A DNA stretch of 64,000 bases from Cryptomeria japonica (GCF_030272615.1 NC_081411.1:837732136-837796135); one strand, 5' to 3'. Shown: positions 1 to 13,091, counted from the stretch's first letter. Numbers and translations are program-made. Notes: generated from the letters alone by a model not told the origin.

Positions 1-845
1 GATCAACAAATCATGGGATTGTCAGATAGATCTACTGATAAAGCTATTTGGGACCATTTGGAAACACTGAATGAAGGAGATTCCACAGTCAAAATTGAAA
101 AACTTCAAAGCTTCCGAGTCATGTATGAAAATCTGAAAATGGAAGAAGATGAAAGGATTTCTGCTTTTATGGAAAGAGTAAATGAAATTATTTTGGGTAT
201 TAAATGTTGTGGAGGAACCTTAAGTGAAGATGAAATTGTTTCAAAAGTTTTAAGAGGATTGCCACTAGCATACAAAATGAAAGTTATTGCTATAAATGAG
301 TTAAGAACAATGCCTAATACATCAGTAACTAAGGATACATTGATTGGAAAACTTTCAGCTTTTGAAATTAAGGAATTTGGTCTTGTTGCTACTATAAAGA
401 CAAAATTAGATTTTAAGGCATTGACATCATCTACACCATCATTTGAAAAATCTAACTGGAAATCCTTTTATGTAAGAGAACTTGAAGAAAGTAGGAGAGA
501 AAATGAAGAACTTGAAGCACTATTTGCAAGAAAAATTCCTAAAGGCCCAGGTGGAAGTAAGTATGAAGGTAAAGCACCCTTTAAATGTTTTAACTATAAT
601 AAGATTGGTCGTATGGCTTCAAGATGCCCTGATAGACATGCCAGATTAAGAGAAGAAGCTAGAAGAACATATAAGCCTAATCCTGAATATCAGAGATACA
701 AATTTAAGAAGAATAAAGATAAATCTTGTTATCTTGTTGATGAAGGAGTCACTGATGATTCTGATGAGGATCCGACAGACAATGGATGGGTTTTTGTTGC
801 TATAATAAAAGATCAACTGACACCTACTGTTCAACTAGTAGAGTA
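1..845 (+). pseudogene. gag: Copia gag (capsid/nucleocapsid), partial
   Basis: The reading frame is open from the left edge to a TAG at 843-845, so the N-terminus lies outside the window. Residues after the first Met at 13 match the copia gag (UBN2-type) pattern, with the GLP..Y and F..R motifs. Near the C-terminus the CCHC zinc knuckle is damaged: the usual C-x2-C-x4-H-x4-C keeps its first and last Cys, but the second Cys has become Tyr and the His has become Arg (about 590-635). The terminal TAG sits where the frame continues into protease, so it is probably a nonsense mutation. Confidence 0.8.
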
Positions 846-1099
846 GGCCCTAGCAGCTAAAGTGGAAGTTAAGGATGATTGGATCATTGATTTAGGATGT
901 TCACATCATATGACTGGTGATAAAAGTAAATTCTTGAACTTTCAGGAATATAATGGAGGTCTAGTAAGATTTGGAGATGATAAAGCTTGTTTGATAAAAA
1001 GAAAAGGAACTATATCTCTTGATGGTAAGCATAATACTGACAATGTTTACTATGTAGAAGGTTTAAAGCATAATCTTTTGAGTGTTGGTCAATTAGTTG
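846..1099 (+). pseudogene. pro: Copia protease, split by the T1 insertion
   Basis: After the TAG the same frame continues with the copia aspartic protease signature, but the catalytic D-S-G reads D-L-G (DLGCSHHMTG, about 886-915). This is a single TCA to TTA change. The frame reaches the conserved LLSVGQL motif and is cut at 1099 by T1. The next codons resume at 16185 after the duplicated AGTTG. With the active-site Ser lost and a 15-kb insertion, it cannot be functional. Confidence 0.8.
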
Positions 1100-2777
1100 T
1101 GTACGTTAGGAAATCGGAAATCATCACAAGACAAGATAAACATAATAGCTCAATCACAAATGCATTCATTGCAATGATCTATCCTAAACAACACTCAATA
1201 GAGACATGAAATAAGAACATTCAAAAGAAAAGATTATGCAAAACAAAGATGTGATTTGAATGCTCCTTCATGCGGCTCCATTGTTCTTCTTTCTTCTCCA
1301 AATAGCCTTTGTTTATGGATCTCACCTTCAAGTGCACAAACCTAATGTGAAAGCAATATTGATATTGGCACAAGAGTACTAGAAGAAGTGATTATTTCTC
1401 ATTATCTGATTCTATGATTATGTGATTGCAAAAGTGATTACCAATTAGCCTTGATTGATGAAGATCATCCAATTTATAGATAAATTGGAGATAGGATCAA
1501 ATTTAGCATGAAATGGATATTAGAAGCAATTGATTTCAAAATGGGAAAAATGAGTGAAAAGAAGAAGGTTATGACACCTTCTATGTCATTAATTATGACA
1601 TATTGCCAATGCAAAGCTTAGAGGACTAGAACCCTATGACATCTTGCTATGCCAAGAGTATGACGCATGCAGCACAAAAATAGGGAGCACTAAAGACAAG
1701 TTAATTAGGTGGAAATTAGGAAATTAGAAAATAGGTGGAAATTAGGAATTAGGAAATAATGAAAATAGGAATTAGGAAATAATGAAATTAGAAATTAGGT
1801 AAATTAATTAATAATTTGTCATTTATTAATTAATTCACAAAGAGGAATAATTAGCCAATTAAATGAACATTTAATTGTAATGAGAAGACTTAGGATAAAA
1901 AAACAATTTATTAATCCTAAAGGAAGAAATGACACACACAAGGTTAAATGATTAAATCATGAAACCCTAGAAGATGAATTAGGTCTTGAAAGATATTTGA
2001 CTTGATTCGATTTGATTTTGGATTGATAAATGACCAATGTGATAAATGATTTGATTGAGAAAATGCGCCAATTGACGAGGAATAATGACAAATTGATCCA
2101 AATTGACATGATTGAGAAGGACGACGATCGATGAAAAATTGATCATTAAATGACAAGATTGACAAAAAAGACAAGGATTGATGACAAAATAGGTTGCAAA
2201 GCGACACGATTGAAAATGACCACGACTGATGACAAATCAATTGCAAAATGACAAGATCAAACATGACAATGATCGATGACAAATCGATCGTTAAAACGAC
2301 AAGATTGAAGGATTGATGATAAATCGACAAGATTGATAAGAGGACAACGATCGATGACAAACCAATTGCAAAATGACAAGATCAAACATGACAAATCGAT
2401 CGTTAAAACGACAAGATTGAAGGATTGATGATAAATTGACAAGATTGATAAGAGGACAACGATCGATGACAAATCGATTGCAAGATTGACATGAGGACAA
2501 AACCCTAAATTAGGATTGACGATGTCCAAATAATGACAAATGAGCATGCACATTGATGCAATAAGATAAGATCATGATTGGATAGTATTGTCGACAAGAC
2601 CAAATTCAAGAACGAGATGAATGAAGAATGTAGAAGAATGACTCAATGCTCGCAAATGATAAAAACCAAGTGCGAATCATAGGAGAAATGTTAATGTGAC
2701 ACAAAAACCTAAAATGAGGCAATGCGCAAATGTTAAAGTATGACTCCGCAAGCGTTGACCATTTTTAGGTGTCTACA
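1100..2777 (-). repeat. T1 3' LTR
   Basis: The minus-strand start is TGTAGACACC at 2777 and the end is ...CGTACA at 1100. It matches 14495-16184 over its whole length with scattered substitutions and small indels, clearly more than between the CHR1 LTRs. About 2010-2500 is a degenerate tandem array. A short copia-derived duplication (AGTTG) lies just left. Confidence 0.92.
2010..2500. repeat. Degenerate tandem repeat inside the T1 LTR
   Basis: Motifs such as GATCGATGACAAATCGATCG and ACGACAAGATTGAAGGATTG recur. One clear pair starts near 2277 and 2390, a spacing of about 113 bp. In the other LTR the corresponding pair near 15669 and 15797 is about 128 bp apart, so unit length drifted between the two LTRs. 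The repeats open spurious minus-strand reading frames rich in Leu, Ser, Ile and His. Confidence 0.75.
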
Positions 2778-2791
2778 TTTTGCCCCTCTTT
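2778..2791 (-). other. T1 polypurine tract
   Basis: On the minus strand the purine-rich AAAGAGGGGCAAAA directly precedes the 3' LTR start TGTAGACACC. This is where a gypsy element primes plus-strand DNA. S1 has the same tract at 12434-12447. Confidence 0.85.
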
Positions 2792-4393
2792 GAGATAATA
2801 GGATTTTAAGCGTTGTTTCAAAGAACAGTAATGAAAATGCCCCAGACCATGACAATGACATATGCATGCCCCCTCGAGGAATTGGCTGGAAACATCCAGA
2901 AAAGAGGCCAATTGATCAATAAGAATGATAGGAGACGATAGGATCAAATGGACTGCCAAGACTGACAGAAGAAATGTTAGTAAGAAGAAATTAGACAGAG
3001 GATAGTTAGAGACGAAGAAAAACTTGCTTTCAGTAATGCACTTTGTACGTGAGAACGTTTATTTGATATGGCAAAATGGATGCATAGCATCATGGCACTG
3101 AAGGCCAAAGCTGAAATGCAACCCTTTTTGCAAAAGACAGACACATCGTAGACAAACAACAATCACAACAAAAAGGAAAAGGACCATGAACCATCTCGGT
3201 CACTCTAAATCACTCAATGACATCATCGAGCAACATAGGAACATGATCGAAGCCAAAGATAAATCAGTAAAAAGATAAGATGCACAAATTCCAACAAATC
3301 AAACAAACATCTTGATCTTCATTGTCAAAAGTTGAAAGTGTTGATAGGATGATCATGCTGTCTGATTTCAGGACATGTGGTACCCCGTCTAAGATAGGAC
3401 ACAGTCTAGTTTCGAGTATACCACACCTTGTATAAGACCCATGATATTAGAGACAAGGACAAATGATATTGATGGTAACGTTCGAGTGATATGACAATTC
3501 TGATCAGTTTGAATGTTTGGTTTGATTGAAAGAGTTCATCTGTTTACGCATGATTTCATTAAAGCACAGTGTTTGATTGATTGCGAGTCATTGGATGGAT
3601 ACTCAGTGAGCTGTCTATGCACAGAGGGGTTATTTATTGCAAAAAATGCTTGTTTTTGGATTTTAATGTTTTGAAAAAAAATTTGGTCATTTTTCAAGAC
3701 TTTTTATGATTTTTAGGGATTTTCATTTTTTCAATTTTTTTAAGAGATTTTTTCAGGACATTATATGATTTTTTAGTTTGATTTTTTTCAGGACATTATT
3801 TGATTTTTTTTGAAGATTTTTTTAGGACATTATTCGATTTTTTTTGAAGATTTTTTCAGTACATTTTTAAATTTTTAAGAGATTTTTTCAGGACATTTTT
3901 AAATTTTTAAGTTCCAGTGATCGATCATGACAAGGGAACGCACCCAATGTGCATCGGAAAGACATACATAGACCGGGACCAAAACATATGGACAAAGAAC
4001 TGGGGTATGTAAGACAATGATGTTGACCAATAATGAGCTTGAAATAGGACATTGGGTCAAGACAAAGATAGACATGAGAAACCGACCGAGAAAAAGCATA
4101 GCTTAAAGGTCATGATAGATGATGGAGCAATGATCTCATTTTACACATGGCGCCTATTTGCCAGGTTTTCACCAAGGTACTTGCCCCAAGCGCCTATTTG
4201 CCAGGTTTTCACTAGAGGGCGAATCATTTTTCTTTCCTCTTTGTTTTCTCTTTTTCTTTCTTTTTTTTTTTCCTTTCTTTTTTCATTTTTTTTGTATTTT
4301 TCATTTTTTTTCATTTTTTTGTATTTTTTCTCTTTTTTTTTCAATTTTTTTGCATTTTTTCAGGATCATATTTGAAGAAGTACTGATAGAAAA
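2792..4393 (-). other. T1 3' untranslated region between integrase and PPT
   Basis: About 1.6 kb without a convincing gene. It holds T-rich tandem stretches at about 3640-3910, built from GATTTTTTCAGGACATT-like units. A 23-bp sequence beginning GCGCCTATTTGCCAGG occurs twice (about 4151 and 4190), and a poly-pyrimidine block lies at about 4225-4360. Small frames here are low-complexity. Unlike T2, there is no antisense PMD gene at this position. Confidence 0.6.
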
Positions 4394-7300
4394 TTATGCA
4401 CAGTACTTGCGAAGATGCATGTTGTTTATAGGATCGGACAGAGGTTCACCTTCCAGGGTAGCAAGCTGATATGCCCCCGAGCCATATACTGCAGTTACTA
4501 TGAAAGGACCAACCCAATTAGTTTCAAATTTACCTTTGATGATGTCAATAGACTATGCATTCTTAGGGTTTGCCTTTAAAACCAGGTCTCCCACTTCGAA
4601 GTGTCGCCCTTTGACCTTCTTATTATAAGAGCAACGGAGACGGTTTTGATATGCTTGCAAATGTGTCAGAGCTATCTGACATTTCTTATCTAACATCTTA
4701 AGTTGATGTAGCCAAGAGACTCTGTGTGTCTCGTCATCAATCAGATGTTGCAAGGAGACATGCAAGGAAGGAATCTCCACCTCCAAAGGTAAAATAGCTT
4801 CTGCACCATACACCAAGGAATAAGGTGTTGCGCCAGTAGGTGTAAGGATAGAAGTGCGATAAGCCCATAGTGCTGGATTCAGCTGTACATGTCAATCTCA
4901 ACCAGCATCATTGACAACCTTTTTCAGGATCTTGATAATGGTTTTATTTGATGCTTCAGCTTGACCATTCCCCTGTGGATAGTATGGACTGGAGAAACGG
5001 TGTTGGATATGAAACTTTGCACAAAGCTCTTTAACATCTTTATTCTTGAAAGGACGACCATTAACTATGACTATTGCAAGGGGAACCCCATATCGGTATA
5101 TGATATAATTCAGCAAGAATTTTGAAATTTGGACACCCATGATATAGGTCATGGGGATAGCCTCAATCCATTTTGTAAAATACTCTGTGGCTGTAATGAT
5201 GAACTTGTGTCCATTTGCAGAGGTCGGGTGAATCTTGCCAATAAGATCCAATCCCCATTGAGAAAAAGGCCACAAAGATATGACAGAATGAAGCTCTTGG
5301 GCTGGTGCATGAATGTAGTTTCCATGAATCTAGCATTTGTAGCACTTCTTAACAAAATCATGAACATCTTTTTCCAGAGTGGGCCAATAATACCCAGCAT
5401 GAATCAACTTTTTAGCTAAGCTTAGACCATTGAAATGGCCCCCACATATACCATCGTGAACCTCATGTAAAGTCGTTTGTGCTTCGTCAAAATCCAAACA
5501 CCTGAGGAGGGTATGGTCAAAGGAACGGCGGTAAAGGGTGTCGGCAATGATGACATATTTGGCTGTCTGTCGGATAAGGCTCGGCATTGGTTAGTGGAAA
5601 GGTTGGGTGGTAAGGTTTGGGATTTTAAATATTGATAGATGTCATTGTACCATGGGGAATTGGGACCAACAAGAATGCACATCACATCCGCTGTCGGAAT
5701 GTCAAAAGAAGGAACTAGCAATTGTTCAACTAAAAATTCACATTTGTCCATATTGCTTGGCACATTCAACATGGAAGCAATCGTAGCCATCGCATCTGCC
5801 GACTTATTTTGCATTCTTGGAACTTGATTGAAATGGATAGCCGTGAACTTGGTCTTGAAGAAATCTACCATATGCTTATAGGGAATAAGCTTTTCATCTT
5901 TTGTTTCGTAGTCATTATTTACTTGTCGGATGACTAATTGAGAATCTCCATAGACTTGCAAATGCTTGACATTCCAGTGGACTGCTACTCGAAGTCCTGT
6001 AACCAGTGCTTCATACTCTGCAATGTTATTGGTGCAGGGGAAAGTTATTCTGTAAGACTTTGGAATAGCATCACCTTGAGGGGTGACAAACAAGATGCCT
6101 GCTCCGGACCCAAACTTGGTATGGGACCCATCAAAGTATAACTTCCATTCATTAGATGATGTGAAAGCAAAGACTGATTCATCTGGAAAATCAGTCAACA
6201 TGGGATGATCATCAGAAATAGGAGCCTCTGCAAGTTGATCTGCTATGACTTGTCCTTTTATCACCTTTCGCTCCATATACTCAATGTCAAATTCACTAAG
6301 AATCATGACCCATTTTGCTAGGCGACCCATCAAAGCTACTCGGCTAAGCAAATATTTTAAGGGGTCAATTTTTGCAACCAACAATGTTCGATGGCTCAGC
6401 ATATAATATTGAAGTTTCTGCATTGCAAATACCACTGCTAAGCATGCCCTTTCAATAGTTGAATAATTTAGCTCATAGCCTACTAGTGTTTGACTGATAT
6501 AGTAAATAGCTCTCTCTTTGTCGTTCTCATCTTGTTGGGCCAATAGAACTCCTAATGCTATTTCAGTTGCAGAAATATACAATAAAAATGGCTTTCCATC
6601 TATTGGAGGCATTAGAATAGGTAGCGACAGCAAATATTCTTTAAGAGCTTGAAAGGCTGATTGACATTTCTCAGTCCATTTGAAAGCGACACCTTTATGC
6701 AATAGATGCTGGAATGGATGACATTTGTCGGCCAACTGAGCTATGAAGCGGTGGATTGACTGGAGCTTTCCTTGCAGACTTCTTAATTGCCAGAGATTTG
6801 AAGGTGGAGGCATATCCATTATTGCTTTGACTTTGGCAGGGTCGACCTCAATGCCTCGGTGAGAAACAATGTATCCTAGTAACTTTCCAGTTGTGACACC
6901 AAATACACACTTCTTTGGATTGAGCCTGAGTTTGTAGGTCTCCATTTGGTCAAAGATCTGGCCCAGGATGGCCAGATGACTATCTCTAGTGACAGATTTG
7001 CATAACAAGTCATCAACATAGTCCTCCATCAGAGTGTGCATGAAATCATCAAAAATTGTCGTCATTGCTCTTTGATATGTTGCACCTGCATTTTTAAGAC
7101 CGAAGGGCATCACATTCCAACAATAGGTACCCCAAGCATAGGTGAATGTTGTCTTATGTTGATCTTCAAGAGCAATGCAAATTTGGTTATAGCCGGAGAA
7201 ACCATCCATTAATGAAAGCATCTCATATCCAGCTGTCATGTCCACTATGATGTCTATGTTTGGCAATGGAAAATCATCTTTAGGGCATGCTTTATTGAGA

Positions 7301-7830
7301 TCCCTAAAATCTGTGCAGATTCTGATGCCCCAGTTACTTTGCTAACTAGCACTAAATTTGAAATCCAGTCTGCATAATCAATGGGTCTGATGAAGCCCAC
7401 ATCTAGCAATTTTTTTAATTCCACTTTGACCAAAAGAGCCACCTAAGGATGCATCTTTCTAAGTTTCTGTTTGACAGGCTTGGCATCCACTTTTAGTGGC
7501 AAATGATGAAGAACCAATTCTGGATCAAGGCCAGGCATATCTACATAGGACCATGCAAAGCTGATCTTCTTCTCAAGAAAGAAATTGACAAAATCTATTT
7601 TTTCCTGTTGTGAGAGGGAAGTAGCAAAATGAATGACCTTAGGGTTGTCAGGTGTACCCAAATTGATTTCCTTGGTCATTTCCACAAGTAATGTTGATTT
7701 GTCCTGACTTGATAGGGGTATGTCCACTCTTCCACCTTTGGGTGCCTCAGAGAGGTTTTCACCTGCAGGTATGTCTTTTCTTTTTACTTTTGTATGATCA
7801 GAGAGTGCCTTACGGTTTTCACCCAAAGAT
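4394..7830 (-). pseudogene. pol: T1 pol: RT, RNase H, second RNase H, integrase (broken)
   Basis: Read on the minus strand, the protein starts in the pre-RT linker near 7830, has a TAG at about 7443 and a frameshift near 7260-7320, and then runs open to about 5422. RT has an intact YVDD (about 7010-7025) and the MPFGLKNAGATYQ motif. RNase H follows at about 6600-6250. A second, archaeal-type RNase H with LYFDGS and NNIAEYEAL follows at about 6150-5740. The integrase zinc finger lies at about 5470-5340 and the core at about 5275-4900. In the core the second catalytic Asp (expected S-D-N-G) reads V-N-G, a GAT to GTT change, while the Glu in GQAEASNK is kept. The C-terminal domain ends at TAA 4394-4396 with MHLRKYCA. 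The protein cannot be active. Confidence 0.85.
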
Positions 7831-7859
7831 CTATTCTTTTGATTTTTTATTATTTCTTT

Positions 7860-8870
7860 TCATTTTTCATTTTGATGACTGGAAGAGGGAGTTGACTCCC
7901 CAAAATATGTCATGGAATCCAGGTCAATAGCAAATCCTGCCTTATGATCACCTTGTGGTATGCCTTCCCGTAGTCCAAGGAATTCTGCAATTGCTTCGTC
8001 ATTTTGAAAACAGTCCAATGTGAGCGGTTCTTGTTGGTCATGTTGGATAAGCTGGGGATAGATGAGGGGCATGTCATCATCAGTTGTAAGGAGAGAGAGG
8101 GCTGATATGGTAAAGATATGAACATCTGTAGTGTCGCTATCTGAACTGCTTGTATTGGATTCGGAGCTTGGATCCCAAAATGTCTCTATCCAAGTGTGAG
8201 GACAGGTTTTAGGAAGAGGAGTTATTTCATGTTTTTCTTCCATAGGCAAGTTATCAGGGTCAATGAAAATATTATCAAGGGCATAGGAACTAGAAGAAAA
8301 AGAACTCCACTCCCATTCATTGGAAGCAGTCTTGGGTCGGGTATCCTTAGGTGTTATTTCATCGTCAGAATCACGCCCTTTTCTACACGTGGGCACTTTG
8401 GTAGATGTGGATCCAATTCACAACGGTACAAAACCTAACCCTAAAGTTGGAGGTCATCTCTTGGGTATGATAGGTTCTAGCCTTCCATTGTTGTTCAGGC
8501 CTAAGCCACTGCAACCATCATATCCTTTCTTTTGCAGCAAGGTAAATCCTTTGCCATATCGTTCCACTGGCAATCTGACAGGTGGGGTCTCAATTAGATC
8601 TTTATAAATCCAATCTATGACATCGTCATCTACAGTTTCCTTGTTAAGTTCTCCCCTTTTGGTAAATGTAGTAAGAGGCTGATATTGAATAATGACCTTA
8701 GGTTCTTTTTGCAATAAATGCAGTTTGCCATATGATTTTGGAGATATTGGCAAATTCCCGATGAGGAATGTCTGATCCATTGAATATTCTCCACACCCTT
8801 GGTCTTGTATCTTCAATTTTCCTTTGACAGCCTCTAACAATTGATTGGGATCCACATAGCTATGTGATTT
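7860..8870 (-). pseudogene. T1 linker region with G-patch-like motif
   Basis: Two adjoining frames (about 8855-8454 and 8396-7860) lie between protease and RT. The first ends in a glycine-patterned segment, YGKGFTLLQKKGYDG followed by GLGLNNNGRLEPI (about 8545-8460), which matches the G-patch consensus of nucleic-acid-binding proteins. The second is acidic and Ser-rich and contains D-EAIAEFLG, matching the same place in T2. In T2 the two are continuous, so the break here is damage. The G-patch assignment rests on pattern only. Confidence 0.6.
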
Positions 8871-8894
8871 GGCCTCTCTGTTGACTGGGACTTG

Positions 8895-9272
8895 CTACTG
8901 AGGGGTATCCTTTAGAGTAGCACAAAATTGAAATGGATTAGGATCTCCAGGAATTGTTATCTCAGTTCCATTGTAAGGATATTTCAAACATTGATGATAG
9001 GTGGATGGAACTGCTTTCATTGCATGAATCCATGGATGGCCAAGGATCATATTATAGGGGAGATGAAAGTCGAGGACTTGCAGGAAAGTGTTTTCTGTCA
9101 CTGGACCAACTCTGATAGGCAATGTAATTATCCCTTTGGATGGGCGCTCAACATCATCATATGCTTTGATTGTTATTCTTTTAGAAGCATCAATGTCATT
9201 TTCTGTATACCCAAGGCCAATAACCACTCTCAAAGTACAAATATTAAGACCTGCTCCACCATCTATCAAGAC
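8895..9272 (-). pseudogene. pro: T1 aspartic protease
   Basis: The minus-strand frame opens with the retropepsin signature LIDGGAGLNIC (D-G-G in place of D-S/T-G) and continues through ITLPIRVGPV to ILGHPWIHAM, the usual Tat protease layout. It is separated from gag by a TGA where a Trp codon is expected, and from the G-patch-like segment by another stop near 8895. Confidence 0.75.
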
Positions 9273-10110
9273 TCATCGGATTTTGCAGTTATGAACAAAG
9301 ACTTCAAGGTGTAAAGGATCATTGTGAGGGAGCTTGTCAGGTGACATATCATTGTCAGAAAATGCGACATTTTGGGAAACGGCTAAATGTCCAATCCAGG
9401 CTTGAAACTGGTCAACATCAATATCTGTCGAAACAGTGGACTCAACTAAAGCTTTGTCCAGGACTGCATGATGCATGGGAGACATTTTCAATAACTCAAG
9501 GATTGATATTTGTGCAGGTGTCTTTCCTAGGTGATCCAAAAGATTATACTGACTTGCAAGAGTTGGCTTGGGAGGAGCTGCAGGAGCTCCTTTCAGGACT
9601 ATCTTGGATCGACGAGTGGTGACTGCACAAGAAGGATCTTGTCCCTTTATTCTCAAGGTAGAAACATAGTCATTTGATGCATGAAAACAATTAATGACAT
9701 TATTATAACCAGTATTTGCATAATTGGCCATTTGGGTAGAGTTGGAAGAGGACGCCTTACCCTTGTCATGATCAAGCAAAGGAGTTTTGAAAATAGTATG
9801 ATCAGTGTTAGAGGTCGGATGGGATGGATCTACCTCAATTACTCCTTGCTCTAATAAATCTTGAATCATGTGTTTCAATTGGAAACAGGATGTAGTTTTG
9901 TGTCCTTTAGACCGATGATATTCACAGTACGCATTATCATTCCACCAATGCGGTTTTACCACTGGTTCTGCCTTGATATCTGGTAGCTTAATAAATTTTG
10001 CTTGTATCAATTGTCTCATTACTGATTCAATAGGCTCTCCCAATGGCGTAAATTGTTGAGGAGGCCCATCCCGCGATCGGAAGGGTTTGTGCTACTGGTT
10101 TTGTTGTTGG
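9273..10110 (-). pseudogene. gag: T1 gag, C-terminal part only
   Basis: The frame reads from about 10110, with TAG/TAA codons at Gln-rich positions, to a TGA at 9273. It contains a zinc-finger-like CEYHRSKGHKTTSC (C-x2-H-x4-H-x4-C), as in Tat gag proteins, and a Q-Y-N-L-L-D-x-L motif shared with T2 gag at 63368-64000. Upstream of about 10150 the sequence no longer looks coding, so the N-terminal capsid part appears deleted. Confidence 0.7.
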
Positions 10111-11632
10111 CCTTATTGTTGAGTATGTCAAACTTTGTTGCATCATTGGTGCTTGGAACCTTGTTTCAATAGACATGTCACTATGCAAATGCAATATGTT
10201 TGGAATTTTTCAAGGATAATGTATGATATGCAACTAAATGCAAACTAAATAAATGAAAATGCAATCTATGGCAAGAGTGCAATCTATGTTTTTGGTTATT
10301 TTTTAAGATTTTGACAAACTTTTTGGAATGCAAATCTAAAAGAGACCCTTAGGAAATTGAAATGATGTCTAGACCTCAAAGGACAAAAGGACCAAGTGAC
10401 AAAAGGACAAATTGACAATGTCTCACCTATATGCTTGGATACTAAGCTAGGTTTGACCAAATGACAATAATGACATAAAGAGAAAAGGTTTGATAAGGTC
10501 TAGACTTCTTAACAATGACTTAGGGTTTATCAAATATTTGGATTACTCAAGTATGACAAAACCTAGTTTTGGCACTATATGCAAAGGGACAATTACTATG
10601 CAAATGACCCTAATATGATATGATAATGACCTAAGCTTAATGAAGGGACCTAGGGTATGCAATGTATGACAATGGTATGACTTTAATGCAAGAGGACACA
10701 TGCAAATGGATGACCCTTATTGAAAAGAGTATGACTTAGGTGAAACCTAACCTTGGTACTTGACAATGAACTTTGCAAAATGCAACCTAGGATGAACCTA
10801 AATGTAAGTGACATGAATGTTGAGATAAGATTTTGAACAATGTTTGCCAACCATGTTTGAAGATGAGTTTTGAATCTTGTTGAACTTTTGTTGGATGAAT
10901 GTCTCTTGTGTTTAACCTTGTTTTGAATCAATTTGTCTTGCTTTTGAAATGAGATGCAATTCAACTTTTGACAAGCAAAGAAGACAAGATATTGCAACTT
11001 AAACTCAAGACCATCATGCTCATTTCCACATTTATTATGGTAGGCAAAGACATTAGGTACTTGAGAGGTAGACTCATTATGGGATTCAAGGAGAATACAT
11101 AGATGCTTGACCCCACGGGCTCCCCTCCACGGCACTCACTTCTCAGGGCAGCCAAGCATCAGTCCCCATGGAAATCTCCCCATGGCGAACTTAGTATCTC
11201 TTCCAAGTATCCGAACTTGTCCTTCTCAAGCAACTAGAAGGTTTTTTTGGCCTCTAAAACAAGGTGTGTAGTAAGAATTTCTATTAAGTGTTACTCCTTG
11301 ATGTCACGCAAGCGTGATTGAGACATTAAGCCCATCAAGATACCAAACAAATGTAGTCACCCAAGCATGATTTAGACCAAGAGGCCCTACTTAGATGTTG
11401 ATATGAGAAAGAGTTCAAGGGTCATCACTTCCCAAGTAACTGCAATTCCCACGTAACACTTCCTTCAAAGCTTTCGCTCATCGGGTATTTTTTTATAGTG
11501 AGTTAGAATGCCAAGGAATTCTAGCCATACTCACTTTGGGTCATTCCCTTCTCATGATTATCACTTGCTTGCAAAAGCAAAGTGGTCGGGAAGGCAGGCC
11601 CTCTAAAGTAGACACACAATCAAAGACAAAAG
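10111..11632 (-). other. T1 leader, gag-proximal part, non-coding
   Basis: AT-rich sequence with many ATGCAAAT-like words and no frame I can support. The segment at about 11100-11230 (GGGCTCCCCTCCACGG and the repeated CCCCATGG) is locally GC-rich. It ends at the CATGG that was duplicated by S1. Confidence 0.5.
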
Positions 11633-11637
11633 CATGG

Positions 11638-12433
11638 TGTGTATGGTGAAAATGGATAACAATAATAACAATATTGAAAGACTAAATGGATTCAACCACA
11701 AAACCCTAGCCTAACAATCAACAAAGATCCACCATAACATATGAAGATTACCTAAGATAATGCAAATCACATGAAATCACAAAGATTATACCATCACATG
11801 TCCAATAGGGTTTTGATCTCCATTCTTCCTATCTCCCTTGATCTTGCTTGATATATTTGCTCTCAGATTTTTGTATGCACAAGAGCTCAACAAAGAGCGG
11901 AATGTGGTTGCAAGTAGGATCGTAGTGTAGCAAGTTGCATAAAAGATCATTAGCATGAGTGATTAGGATCAATGATTAGGGTTTGATAGTGAAGAAAGCA
12001 TCTTCTTAAATAGAAGACACAATATGAAATGGAGGGTTAAGATTGAGAGGTGTAAAAAGAGAGGTCGGCTAGGATTAGAGGGTAGGTAAAAGAAATACCA
12101 AAATAATGAAAGAGGTAGGTAGTGTAGGAATTAAGAGATGAATGACATGTGTCATGTGTAGGAAAAGCTAATGAATTAATTAAATAAATAAGGATTTATT
12201 TAATTAATAGAAGAAGTATGATAATTAAATAAATAAAAATATTTATTTAATTTAGGAAAAGAATAATTTAAATAAATAAATGTATTTATTTAAATGAGAA
12301 ATAAGGCTAGAAGAGGATAAATGAATTAATTAAATAAATAAAGATTTATTTAATTAATAGAAGAATTAGGCTTAGATAATTAAATAAACAAAATATTTAT
12401 TTAATTTAAACATGACAATTTTGGGTTTCTACA
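11638..12433 (-). repeat. S1 3' LTR
   Basis: Nearly identical to 13092-13887, with only a few substitutions by eye (for example near 11871 and 11889), which implies a recent insertion. It contains five AT-only dyads at 12174-12408. Confidence 0.9.
12174..12408. repeat. Five AT-only dyads in the S1 LTR (repeated at 13628-13862)
   Basis: Five successive inverted repeats with arms like TTAATTAAATAAATA and the complementary TATTTATTTAATTAA lie within about 235 bp, separated by 15-30 bp of ordinary sequence. The same five occur in the other LTR copy. Confidence 0.75.
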
Positions 12434-13091
12434 TTTTGCCCCTCTTTGAGACAATGCAGCTTGTCGCGTTGTTTCAAAGAAGATAAGATGAACTGATACA
12501 GAGTTGCCCCAGAATGGGAATGATATGCCCCCTCGAGAGATTGGATGAAAATGTCTGAAAAGATTGCAGATAATCTCTTGATAAGAAAGAAAGGCTAGAA
12601 TTTACTGACCGAATAAAGTGACAAAGTCACAGGATGAAAAATACTGACTCGGTAAACGAAGGCAAGGGCTAGGATAGGCTATAAGATAGACCACGGGCAA
12701 AAGACATCCTCATTGTCATCTACACCCTCACGAGATCACAGTGCAGAGCGAAAAAAGAGCAGCAGTAGTCAGCAGCGATGGCCTTCGTACACAGATTCGA
12801 CCGCGTTCGTCGATTTCAGAGGCCAGCAGAGGCAGGAGAGCCGGTAAGTACCACCAAACCTCCTCGTACTTTGACGCATTTCAATTTTGTCATTAATGCA
12901 TGGTAGTTTAGCAATAAATGTGCTTAGGAATAGGGCACAAAAAAGTGCAAAAACATGCAACCGCGTCTGTGTCGGTGCCAGGTGCGTCTGTGTCCGCCAG
13001 GCGCGTCTGTGTCAGTTCCAGGCGCGTTTACGTCTGGAACCGCATTTGTGCTTGATGCGGGCGCGTTTATGTCCCACCGGGTGTGCCAAAA
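12434..13091 (-). other. S1 internal region with short tandem repeats near its PBS
   Basis: At 12434-12447 the minus strand carries the PPT. At about 12961-13078 a unit like GGCGCGTCTGTGTC recurs about five times with 20-26 bp spacing, next to the putative PBS TGGCACACCCGGTGGGAC (minus strand, 13088 to 13071). I did not identify the tRNA. A small minus-strand frame at 12769-12960 is not supported as a gene. Confidence 0.65.

Noticed and set aside
1944-2553. Minus-strand Leu/Ser/Ile/His-rich frames in the T1 LTR (also 15338-15960)
   Set aside because: Products of the tandem repeat inside the LTR.
4052-4469. Phe/Leu-rich plus-strand and Lys-rich minus-strand frames
   Set aside because: Translation of a poly-pyrimidine tract in the T1 3' untranslated region.
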